A model generated the notes under the pieces. It did not search any database and was not told the origin of the DNA. It saw nothing but the letters and a program-made list of their open reading frames with translations. The position numbers and the translations under genes were made by a program. Shown here one piece after another: positions 33,420-43,698 of a DNA stretch of 64,000 nt. The DNA is from Colocasia esculenta (lineage: Eukaryota > Streptophyta > Magnoliopsida > Alismatales > Araceae). Every line of letters begins with the position of its first letter. Position 1 is the stretch's first letter. Location: assembly GCA_014218235.1 (NCBI GenBank), contig CM024764.1, forward strand, positions 63,091,184-63,155,183, written 5' to 3'.

Positions 33420-36400
33420 ATGTTAGCAGGGTTGATGAACCTCCTCAAGTCCTGCTGGCGCCCAGCATCAGAACGATATGCCCATGCCGGCTCCGACGCC
33501 AACGGCCGACAAGACGGGCTCCTCTGGTACAAAGACTCTGGGCAGCACATATGTGGCGAGTTCTCCATGGCCGTGGTCCAGGCAAATAGCTTGCTTGAAG
33601 ACCAGAGTCAGATAGAGTCGGGTTCCCTGAGCTTTCTGGATTCTGGACCTTATGGAACCTTTGTTGGGGTTTACGATGGCCATGGTGGACCGGAGACATC
33701 TCGTTACATCAACGATCACCTCTTCCACCACCTCAAGAGTAAGGGCCCTTTGTTCTTTGTGCATGTATGCACTTCTGGCAAGAATTCTCCTTATTTTCTT
33801 CCGCTTCTATGGGATATTGTTGGCTGTTGTTGCATCTGTCAAATACTCATAATTAGTTTTTAGTGAGATGACTTCTTGTTTGGTAGATCAAACTACTACC
33901 GCTAGCTGATTTTTATGTCCATATTCATGTAAATTACTCACTGTATTTGAAATCATCATCTGGCATTTTCCCCACTGGGAGTACTTGTGCGTACCGTTAG
34001 TTTTAGTCTCCAGTTCAGGACTGGTGGTTTCATCAGTTCTTTGGTAGTGCAGCTACTTCTGAGAAACCAAAGTCTTTTATGTCACTATATTCATGTAAAT
34101 TGTTCTCTCACAGTATTAGGTCGAGATTTTTCTTCCATAATACCCTTCCCATAAGTTGTGCATATCTTTTCCCTTTTACTGGCCGAATTGTTTATCATGC
34201 TTTACAATACACTTACTGTTGTTTTATTATATTTTTTATGGCTATGTTTTTCCCATCTCGTTTGAGGTCTTTTTACCAGAACCAATACATTGTTTTATAC
34301 CTTTGTATAAGCCATTTTCCCGTTTCTTTCTAATTTCCTTAGGGGAACTAGCTCCACTGCCCTTTCGCATTGCTGAATGAACAAGGCTGCAATAATGTCG
34401 TGAGATAACATATTTTTCAGTCTTAAGCATGGTTCAAAAACTCGGCCAGATCGGGATCGGATCGGCCGAGTCGGCTCGGTTTTGAGCCTCCCGATCCGAG
34501 CCGGGGTAACCTAGCCGGTCCTTGCACGCGGATCGGACCGGCTCGGCTGGGCTCGGCCGGCTCGCCGAGCCCGGCCCGATCCGCCTTGGATCGGCCCGAG
34601 CCGGGCCGATCCAGTTCAACTTTGTCATGGGCTGAGTCCAGGCCAATCCCAGGCTAAGTTCAGGCCGAGTCCACTGCGATTTCAGGCCTTATTTACCTGA
34701 ATATCATTTAAGTAAATGTTATTATTTGTAGTTTCATTTACTTAAGATATTACATGTAAATAAGGAAGTACCCTCATTTGAATCCAATAAAAATATCAAA
34801 AAAATCATATCTCTTACCAATAAAAAGTCAACTCTCCCACCGAAGAAGAAATCGCAATTTCGTTGATTTTAACAAAATGCTAACTTTCTAATCTCTCATA
34901 ATTTAGTCTATCTAAAAATTTGATAATTCAAATAAACCATATGGAACACTAAAAATCCAAAGTCCGGTAAAAAAAGTCAAACGTGCATATGACTTCTCCA
35001 AGGGAGCCACTCTCCTACTGACAGCACTTAGTCTGCTTGAGACATCTCAGGATTTGGTCAAACTTAAACTATCATCACTCAAAGTCATGAGAATTGTCAC
35101 TTTCTAATTTATTTTCAATTAAAAAGTGAAAAATCTCATGAGTTTAGATGATGATAGCTTAGGTTTGACCAAATCCTGAGAGGTCTCAAGCAGACTATGC
35201 TGTCAGTAGGAGAGTGGCTCCCTTGGAGAAGTCATATGCACGTTTGACTTTTTTTACCGGACTTTGGATTTTTAGTGTTCCATATAGTTTATTTGAATTA
35301 TCAAATTTTTAGATAGGCTAAATTATGAGAGATTAGAAAGTTAGCATTTCGCTAAAATCAACGAAATCACGATTTTCTTCTTCGGTGGGAGAGTTGACTT
35401 TTTATTGGTAAGAGAGATGATTTTTTTGATATTTTTATTGGATTCAAATGGGGGTACTTCCTTATTTACATGTAATATCTTAAGTAAATGAAACTACAAA
35501 TAATAACATTTACTTAAATGATATTCAGGTAAATAAGGCCTGAACTCAGCCTGTATAAGATATACACCTGTATAATGGGCCAATCCAGCCACCCCTACCT
35601 CAGCTGGGCTCGGCCGAGGCGGGGTCGGATCGGTTTTGGGCCGACCGATCCGATCCCCGGGTTTTTGAACCTTGGTCTTAAGTATATGTTGCATCTCTAT
35701 TTGACTTTATGCTTGCATCTATTTGATGCTTGTTGGCCACTATAATTCAGAGTCATCCAGCTTTGTTACTTGTGTGATGCACTTCTGTCATTACATTATT
35801 GAACTTTTTTATTTTAATGTTCTCAAAAAGTTTTTTTCTTTGGTTACGTGTGCCTCAATTGGGCAACATAATTTGTCTGGCAGGGTTTACATCAGAGCAA
35901 CAATTGATGTCAACAGATGTAATACGGAAGGCATTTCAAGCAACAGAAGAAGGTTTTCTCTCTTTGGTAACCAAACAATGGCCTATGAAACCTCAAATTG
36001 CTGCAGTTGGCTCTTGTTGTCTGGTTGGTGTTATCTGTGGTGGAATGCTTTATGTGGCAAACCTTGGGGATTCTCGTGCAGTCTTAGGTAGACTTGTCAA
36101 GGCAACTGGAGAGGTCCTGGCTGTCCAGTTGTCTACAGAGCACAATGCAAGTGTCAAGTCAATAAGACAGGAGCTGCAGTCATTGCATCCTGATGACCCT
36201 CATATTGTTGTACTAAAGCATAATGTTTGGCGTGTGAAGGGCCTCATACAGGTATTTTGTCTCCTGTTACTTTGTAATTGAATTTATGGCTTATTTTTTA
36301 TTAAAATAATGGGTGTTTGTTGCGCTGTAGGAAGTTACCTTGTAATTGAAGTTAAGGCTTACTTTTTATTAAAATAATGGGTGTTTGTTGTAGTGTAGGC

Positions 36401-38857
36401 GGTAAGGGTTGTACATGGTTGATATGTATGTCCATGATCTTGCCACCTTATGCCAACTAACTGAAAAAACTTCTTTTTATTCTTTTGTATTGGTCTTACC
36501 AATTTTACATTTATCTTGGAAACCTCAGAGAATCCCTTTATACACATGGTCACAGTTTTTTCTGTTAGTGGGGTGTGCTGTAAACATATATGTTGAACAG
36601 GTAAATCATTCAAAAGATGTTTTGGAAAGGTGCTCATAGGATCATAAAGAATCAAAGAGGGGGCCAAAGTTTTTCGAGAAGGACTTCTGCCTGTGCCTGG
36701 GATGGACAGGTGCTATCCATCCTAGGCACATGCGATTGCCTGGGACGGGCAATACCCACCCGTCTTGTACTTGGGAGAGGCAATACCCGCCAGTCCCAAC
36801 ATGGTAGAAATGTTTTCTCAAGTTTATCCTTTTACTATTTAGAGTGGATTCTCACCTTCGGTCAGTTTGTGAAGAAAGAAACATTATCCTGATATCTCAA
36901 GGTTTCTTCTAGATCTCTTCTGTTTAACCCTCCAAGACTAAACCAAGATTCCATATGGCATTTTTTTGTATGGTGTTCTAGGAATATTCGAATGTTACAT
37001 AAAGGCAGTTGGCTTTAATGATTCCTCCTCTCAAGTAGTCCTTTTGCACTAACTTCTTTTTTTCCCCCAAAAAGACCACTCAAACGTGTACAACAATTAG
37101 ATCCAATAGTCTTTTTTTTAGACTTTTGACTTGTGCAAATCCAAATGCAGAAATGAAATCTGCATTTTTTTTGTTTAACAATGCTTTTATGCAAAAATAT
37201 CTTTTATTTTTTAATGTTTGCTTTTTCTTATTTACACAATCAGGAGAAAATTAAAAACAAATTGCCAATGAAGGGACAAGATGTTGCATGTCTTAACAAT
37301 AAAAGATGTTGATTTTACCACTTGTGTATCTCAATCAAATGCTTCACTTTCAAGCTGATAAAAAAAAATGCACCTCAATCATGGAATGCAGAACCGGCCG
37401 ATCCCGATCCGGATTGGCCAATTTTATATTGAATCAGCCTAGCCGATCCAATTCCATGGGGGTATCCCCCTACATCATAGAAATTCCGGCTAAATCGGAC
37501 TAAATCGATCTGGATCGGCCAATTCTGCCGCACAATTTTTTTGTTTTCTTGTATGCATTACTTAATACATGCATTAAACCGTCATTTCACAAATATAAAC
37601 TAATACATATGTATGGTATACACAAATTAATGTCTAATATGATTGTGTACATTAATTTACATAAATATGTAAATTAATGTACACAAACATATATTGACAT
37701 ATGATATATATGTATTATACATCATATGTGACATCATATATGTATATATACATATATATGATTACATATTCAAATATATATATATATATATATATATTGA
37801 TAGGTCTATGTATACATTCATTGTATATATATACATATTATAAAGATATAATATTATACTTCATATGCCTAGAGGGATATCTCCTCCTGTAGGAAACTTA
37901 TTGCTTCTGAGGTCTGGGTGAAGCTATGAGATGGTCACAAGTGCCTCTTCTAGAAGGACAAATGGTGTGGTAACTTCACTTTGGAGTCCTTGTTTCCTCA
38001 CCTCTTTGCTATTTCGGCACCTTCCTATGGTTCTGTGGCATAGGCTTTTGACCAATAGGTCCCAGGTGGCTCCTGAGCCCCGACTTTTAGGTGCTCTTCC
38101 ACCAAGAGGAGCTAGAGCAACTCCCAAATCTTACTGAGTTTGCTCAGTACTTGTCATCCGCAGGATAGGGAGGATGCTTGAATCTGAAGATGGGAGAAGG
38201 AAGACAGTTAATCAAATCAGCTTATAAAGATTCTCACATGGGAGTGTGCTCTTCGCTTTTTTCCAAGAAGTATGGAGGCTGATCAGCTCTCTCAAAATTA
38301 AGATTTTGGCCTAGAGGATTGCCCATGGGAGACTTCTACTAGGGACAGATTGGCCCACTTCTTACCAGATGTGAGTGCTACATGTAGTCTCTATGGTGTT
38401 GAGGAGGAATTGTTGGATCACCTTATTGTGGGTTGCTCTTACTCTCAGGAGGTTTGGAGAGGGGATTGCTCAGAGAACTGGTTGTTCTATCACCTTGCGG
38501 GATTGGCATAGGCTCTGGCCCCTCCAGTCGGACATGTTGGTGGGGTGGCTCATTCTTCATACCACCTTATGGGTGGTGTGGGAGGAATGCAATCACCATT
38601 TCTTCAGGAGGGAGTCTCGTGCAGAGAAAGTGTTGTTACACTTTGTTTGGTTTAGGGTGAAGGAGTGGGTGGCCACTCTCTCCAATGTAAATTCATCTTT
38701 ATCTCCTCTTTTTGGTTCCTTGGAGATTAGATTTCCTTCACCACCTTGGTGTGCTTTTGATGTATAGGTGTTTTGGGGTTGGTTTCTTTTGGGTTTGGGC
38801 TTACCTATACTTGTACATTCTTTCTTTTAGTATATACATGTGGTACTATCCACTTTC

Positions 38858-38890
<33 letters not shown>

Positions 38891-41452
38891 TATGTCTGTA
38901 CATTTAAGATATACATATGTGATTACATATATATTGTATACATATATGAATGTGTAGATTTATATACATGGTTTCATATATCATAAACACATGTATAAAT
39001 GAATGATGTTTGTTCCTTTGCTTTGCAAATTAAAATTTGCTTTCCGAGTGCTCAGCCCCCTTGACCCCCACAAGGGGCACTGCCCCCTTGACCCTAGCGA
39101 CCTGAGCTCTCTGCTCGATCAGCACAACCTGACTGTGCAGGTCAATCCACGTGTGTTCCTGCACATTAAAGAATTCAGGGTTTCAAGCTCCATATTCCAA
39201 CATTGTTCACAATCTAATGATTGTGATATATGTATAATGTATACATTTATAAGGTTATACATGTATGTAAATATTGAAGACATTTTTCCCGACTTTTTCT
39301 TAATTTTTTCTGATTTTCTCAAAATAAACCTTTTTAAATCTGACCTATCCTGACTTCTGGTGGATCGGCCCAGGGTGATCCCTGGGCCAATCCAATTCCT
39401 TTTTCTTTGAGCTCAATTAAATGCAATACCGTTGATGATTGCAATGACTTACCACCTCTTTTACCTTTAAGGTTTTTCATTCTAATAGAATGTGTATTAA
39501 CTTCAAAAGCTTTGGTTTATAAGGTGTTGGAGCTCTAAATTGAAGTCATTTACAACCAGTGACTGCTGTATATTCCTGTTTCCATGTTTGTATTGGTCAT
39601 TGAGTAGCTTGTGCTGATTTTTCTCCAGTAAGATATTATATCATTTGCTTACTTGATAAAGTACTTGTTTTTACTTTTGCTAATTTTTCTTCTTGGTTTG
39701 TTAATTGTTACTAATACATCATGGATATGTAATAATACTACAATTCTAAAATAGTAATGTCTTGTAGGTTTCTAGATCAATTGGAGATGTATATCTAAAG
39801 AAGGCTGAGTTCAACAGAGAACCCTTGTATGCAAAGTTTCGCCTTCGTGAACCATTTAGAAGGCCAATATTAAGTGCTGAACCATCAATATCTGTGAATC
39901 AATTGCAATCACATGATCAATTTCTCATATTTGCTTCTGATGGTCTTTGGGAACATCTTAGCAACCAGGAAGCTGTGGACATTGTTCAAAGACATCCACA
40001 CAATGTAAGCTACTTACCTCTTTCATTTTTGTTGGCTGTGTCATATTTCATGTCTCCACTTCGATAATATCCTCTTATTAGTTGTGTGAGCAATCTAGAC
40101 CGTCTGGCTTGCTGGGAGGCGTTGGTTTTGTGAAAATTGTAGCATTTATTTTTCAGTAGACCTTCCTTTGTAAAAGTTATTTTATTCTTTGTTTCCCTTT
40201 TTTGAGTGTCATCTCTGTAAATATGAAGATGTTACAGAATGTAGAGTAGTAACAACCCAGGATCAAGCTGTTAAATAGTTAGAACGACATGAATAATACC
40301 TATAATGGAAATGTACATTATCATCTTCAAATTACAGTATGCTTCAAACTTCCAACTTTCAATTGATGGCAGAGTTCCTACACTTTAAATTTTAAAGCAA
40401 GGAAGGCCAAATCAGATTGGACTGACCAGAATTGACCAATCCTATTGGATTTCTGCCTATCCAATCTGACTCCAACCTCCAATTCAACGTGTGTTTTTTT
40501 GTGCAGAAACATATGATCCAACAAAATGGGAAAGCATCTGATCCAATAACACTTTAAAACACTGATTCGAGTTTGCACAACATTCCATTTAGTTGACCGC
40601 AGAAAATCAAAACAGAAAGATGATTTTATTTTGATTTTTAGGATTATGTTATCTTGCAAGACTCTTGTCATGGGAAATGACAACATAGGAAATGTGGAGG
40701 CTTATGCTGATTTTGCATGATCTGCACATGTTTCGGATGGCTAAGATGATACTAGTTCATCAGTATTGAAGCAAAGCTTAATGGTGTTCCTAGATCGGTT
40801 ATCCATTTTGCAGTTTTGATTTTCAATGCTTTGAGTCACGAGTGGAAATGATATTTGCACAAAGTTAAATCTTTTCTGAGAACAACTTTATGGTGGAGTA
40901 ATTAACAATAGGAGAATATTTAGGGAGAAAAGAGAACTTGTTTCCATGTGGAGGTGAACAAAGGCTTGGGATGTTTTCCCCGATAATCCATAAGAAGCAA
41001 AACTGAAACAGTTCTGCTTTGGTAATGCCAGTTAACTAAACACCTCAGTTTTACTCTAGACTATCTTTCCTTGGAGTCTGATTCATTGGTTTTTCTTTCA
41101 CAGCAGAGGCCTGTTGCAATATGTGCAACAGTTGTCGGCTTGGCCTGTATACTGATGGGCTCGTCTGTGTCGTGCTTTTCAGGGAAGTGCCCGGAGGCTT
41201 GTCAAGGCTGCACTCCAGGAAGCAGCCAAGAAAAGAGAAATGAGATACTCCGACTTGAAAAAGATCGATCGAGGCGTCCGCCGGCATTTCCACGATGACA
41301 TCACTGTGGTAGTTGTCTTCCTAGATTCAAATCTTGTAAGCAAAGCCAGCTCGAGCAAGGGCCCAACGCTGTCTGTAAGAGGGGGAGGGGTACTTCTACC
41401 AGCAAATTATCTTGCGCCATGCGTCACACCCACAGAACCTGGTAACTCCTGA
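33420..41452 (+). CDS. Protein phosphatase 2C (plant clade-D-like), four exons
   Basis: Exons are 33420-33738, 35884-36251, 39768-40004 and 41183-41452. All introns are GT...AG, phases agree, and the spliced frame is open for 397 codons with TGA at the end. The protein is a Mn/Mg-dependent Ser/Thr phosphatase. The metal-binding VYDGHGG is at residues 84-90, VANLGDSRAV at 165-174, SRSIGD at 231-236, FASDGLWEH at 284-292 with its catalytic-site Asp at 287, and HDDITVVVV near 345-353. The N-terminal MLAGLMNLLKSCW and the GPYGTFVGVYDGHGG context match plant clade D PP2Cs, several of which act at the plasma membrane on proton pumps or in growth and stress signalling. That role is inference from family. 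Length is as usual for the family. Intron 1 (2.1 kb) holds a fold-back element. Intron 2 (3.5 kb) holds a tandem duplication and a LINE fragment. All key residues are present, so it looks functional. Confidence 0.95.
34428..35674. mobile_element. Fold-back hAT-like element in PP2C intron 1
   Basis: 1,247 bp, flanked by the exact 8-bp GTCTTAAG (34420-34427 and 35675-35682). Termini are CATGGTTCAAAAACTCGG and, inverted, CAAGGTTCAAAAACCCGG. The GC-rich outer arms carry repeated CGGCTCGG and GATCGG motifs. The inner arms, about 34681-35105 and 35118-35541, are near-perfect inverted copies of about 420 bp each with a very small loop near 35112. It encodes nothing. The 8-bp duplication points to hAT transposition. 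Confidence 0.9.
36265..36399. repeat. 69-bp tandem duplication in PP2C intron 2
   Basis: The block TGTAATTGAA...GGCTTA, then TTTTTATTAAAATAATGGG and TGTTTGTTG ending in TGTAG, occurs at about 36265 and again 69 bp later, with few differences. Each copy ends in an acceptor-like TGTAG, just after the exon-2 donor. Confidence 0.85.
37380..39409. mobile_element. Possible hAT-like element in PP2C intron 2, split by a LINE
   Basis: The left end, CATGGAATGCAGAACCGGCC, resembles the terminus of the fold-back element in intron 1. The right end, inverted, reads CAAAGAAAAAGGAATTGG and is near a GATCGGCC-rich stretch. Candidate 8-bp flanks are ACCTCAAT (37372-37379) and AGCTCAAT (39410-39417), with one mismatch. 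The TA-rich interior (37540-37860 and 38850-39300) is interrupted by LINE coding sequence. The borders are tentative. Confidence 0.35.
37870..38875 (+). pseudogene. LINE (non-LTR retrotransposon) 3' fragment
   Basis: Frame-shifted coding remnants match the end of plant L1-type ORF2. There is an FWKDKWCG-like segment near 37950-38000. A zinc-binding reverse transcriptase region follows near 38310-38460 (RLAHFLPDVSATCSLYGVEE, then LLDHLIVGCSYSQEVW). A final segment reads VVWEECNHHFFRRES. Stop codons and frame changes are frequent. The 3' end runs into an A-rich and TA-rich tail at about 38860-38890. The 5' part is missing, as usual for LINEs. Confidence 0.75.
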
Positions 41453-43036
41453 TGAAGCCTTCTTGGCTTCCTCCTCTATGTTGTACTAAAAGGTGAAAAT
41501 AGCCTCAATTACTTCTTAGCCTTATTGGATGATATGATCCAGAAAGGAGACGGGGCAGCACTATCTTCACGTCCATCTTCGATGTATGTTTGTACTGGAG
41601 AGAGTGAGGCCCTTTGTTATCTCATATAAACTAGGGAGAAGTCGCTCTTGCCTTGTCTTTTTACCCAGCAATCGCATCTCCATCAGGTCATCCTTTCTCT
41701 TCCCCTTGAACTAGCAGCCTAATCTTCATCACCTTGTTTTGGTTGCCTGGTGACTAATTGGCCTTGTTGCTTTCTAGTCCATGAGCTAAAGCCTGCGGCC
41801 TTGCTTGCTTGGGCGAGTACTGGGTTAGATTGCTTCACCCGACGAATGATGGGTTCATATATATATATATATAAGGAGCACCCAGAGGGATGCGTTTGTG
41901 GTGCTTCAAAAGAGAGAAAATATACGACGTCTCTCCAATGTGTGCCTAATCAACTTCTTTCTTTTAGATGAGTCTTGCAATAAAATGGATGTGGATTTGC
42001 CAAAAGGTATTCTCCTTAGTCTTCCATAAGTCGGCTGTCAATGAGATTGTTTTCTTGTAATCTACATCAATTTTATTGCAAGAATAGCCTTCAAACAACT
42101 ATTTTTCAAATGAAAGACTTGCTTCTAGGAAAGTTTTCTTAAATCTAGGGTTAAATAGTCAAGTTTCATGGACTAACAATTAATTGAAAAAGCTTACAAA
42201 GACATGAGTGTATTCACAATCCACTCATGCCACTGATTAGTGATCACCGTCAACTGGAAACCAAAAATGTAAAACCGAGGAGGGAGGAGGGAGGAGGGAG
42301 GAGGGGGTGTGAAACATGATCTCCGCTCTCGATCTGCACTATGTTTCCGTGGTGTTTTCGTCATAATGCACAGCACGTTTTTCGCTTGCCGTGTCAACAA
42401 CACCAGCAAACCATTTCAAATCCGAAATGCCCGACGTCAAATGACGAGAAACAAAGCGCTCATGATTCAGTAGATTATAGTAAAACAAACGTCGACAACG
42501 AAGAACAGATACCAAGGGGTGACCATCCAAAGCCTACAGATTTAGCATCTGCCACTACTGAGAGCAACATGTTATTACAGCACTAGCAATCTCATTCTCT
42601 ACGTAAATCTACATAGACTAGTTCCAGACGGACCACTGACCTACCATTGCTGAGAGCAGCATGTTATTACAGTATTAGCAATCTCAGATTCTCTCTATAT
42701 TTGGTATTTGGATAGACCGAAAATTGAGTGAAAATATCTTCAAATTTTTGAAGATATCTCCACTCCATCTCCGATCTATTCAAATACCAAACATACCCGA
42801 CGGACAACTGAACTTTTTTCATTTCTTCAAGAAAGCCCAGCAGAAATGACCTGTTCTCTATTAGGCAATCAGTAGCAGTATTCACGACAAGAAAAGGGTA
42901 TAGAAGAGGCAGCGAAAGAGCCTCAACCTAAGAGGCCATGGAAGAGTGGGAACCCTATCAGGAAGCTGGGGAGGGAATTGCGCAAACATTCCCTAAAATG
43001 GTCCAAACAGGAGACGTCTCACGTTCAAGTGTAGGG
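41453..43036. other. Region between the convergent PP2C and MPDU1-like genes
   Basis: It contains the presumed PP2C 3' UTR (41453 to about 41900). A GGAGGGAGGA run lies at 42279-42306. A partial local duplication marked by GAGAGCAACATGTTATTACAG (about 42558) and GAGAGCAGCATGTTATTACAG (about 42651) follows, then the fold-back element at 42699-42793. The short ORFs have no recognisable product. Confidence 0.5.
42699..42793. mobile_element. Short fold-back MITE-like element, copy 2
   Basis: Arms ATTTGGTATTTGGATAGA and, inverted, TCTATTCAAATACCAAACA. The interior carries a second dyad, ATCTTCAAATTTTTGAAGAT. It is related to 18126-18212. Confidence 0.65.
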
Positions 43037-43129
43037 ATAATTTGGACCATTTCTCAATTTGTGCATGTCATCCTTGTGCAGGGGCCATGCTAATCTTCTC
43101 TATATCATCGGGGATGTCTCCGAAGAGAC
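43037..43129 (-). pseudogene. U6 spliceosomal snRNA pseudogene
   Basis: The minus strand reads GTCTCTTCGGAGACATCC at its start, then AGAGAAGATTAGCATGGCCC, CTGCACAAGGATGACATGCAC and AAATTGAGAAATGGTCCAAAT, the recognisable order of U6 (5' hairpin, AGC/ACAGAG-type catalytic region, internal stem loop, 3' end). About nine nucleotides between the 5' hairpin and the GATATAGAGAAG stretch are missing. The normal ACAGAG box reads ATAGAG. I see no plant upstream sequence element or TATA box at the expected distance. U6 acts at the catalytic centre of the spliceosome; this copy is unlikely to. Confidence 0.8.
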
Positions 43130-43698
43130 GATAATGCCTGCCTGTGGAGTGTGGACTCGCATTACACACATGTACGATTATCACTCTTTCTGCCGACGGT
43201 ATCAGGAAAAAAAGTAGTACACAATCTTCATCCAAAAACGACCTAGGATTAGGTGTCCTACTTTCATGTCTGGTGACGAGGAAAACTAACAAAATGTAGA
43301 ACCACAGTTTTGAACGTATTGGGAAACAAAATTTCAGTCAGACCAAGTGAACGAAGACGAACAAATTATAATTATCATCCACAGAAACTTAAACTACCGC
43401 CCACATGAAGAATATCAATCAAGATGAGCACCTCCTGAGAGCATCTAAGCAAGTTCCAATCAACTGTCTTTCTTCTAGAAAGCAGAATCCGTTTTTCTCA
43501 AGAAATATCATTGTTTTCTAGGTAATTTCCACCTGCCTCTATCCGCGCTAGCTGCTTCTCCAGGCCACGTGGAGAAGGATTACTTGGACTATGTAATCTC
43601 TTTAAGTCGGTCATCCATCTAGAAGGGAGAAAATGTATCTGCAAAGCACAGCAGCCTGTGGATTTTCGAAGACATAACAACGTGTTAAGCCATATGCT
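43130..43698. other. Likely 3' flank and 3' UTR of the MPDU1-like gene
   Basis: It lies immediately downstream of the minus-strand stop codon at 43699. No other structure is seen. Confidence 0.4.

Noticed and set aside
33445..33764. Minus-strand ORFs opposite PP2C exon 1
   Set aside because: Shadows of the real exon, which has family motifs on the plus strand.
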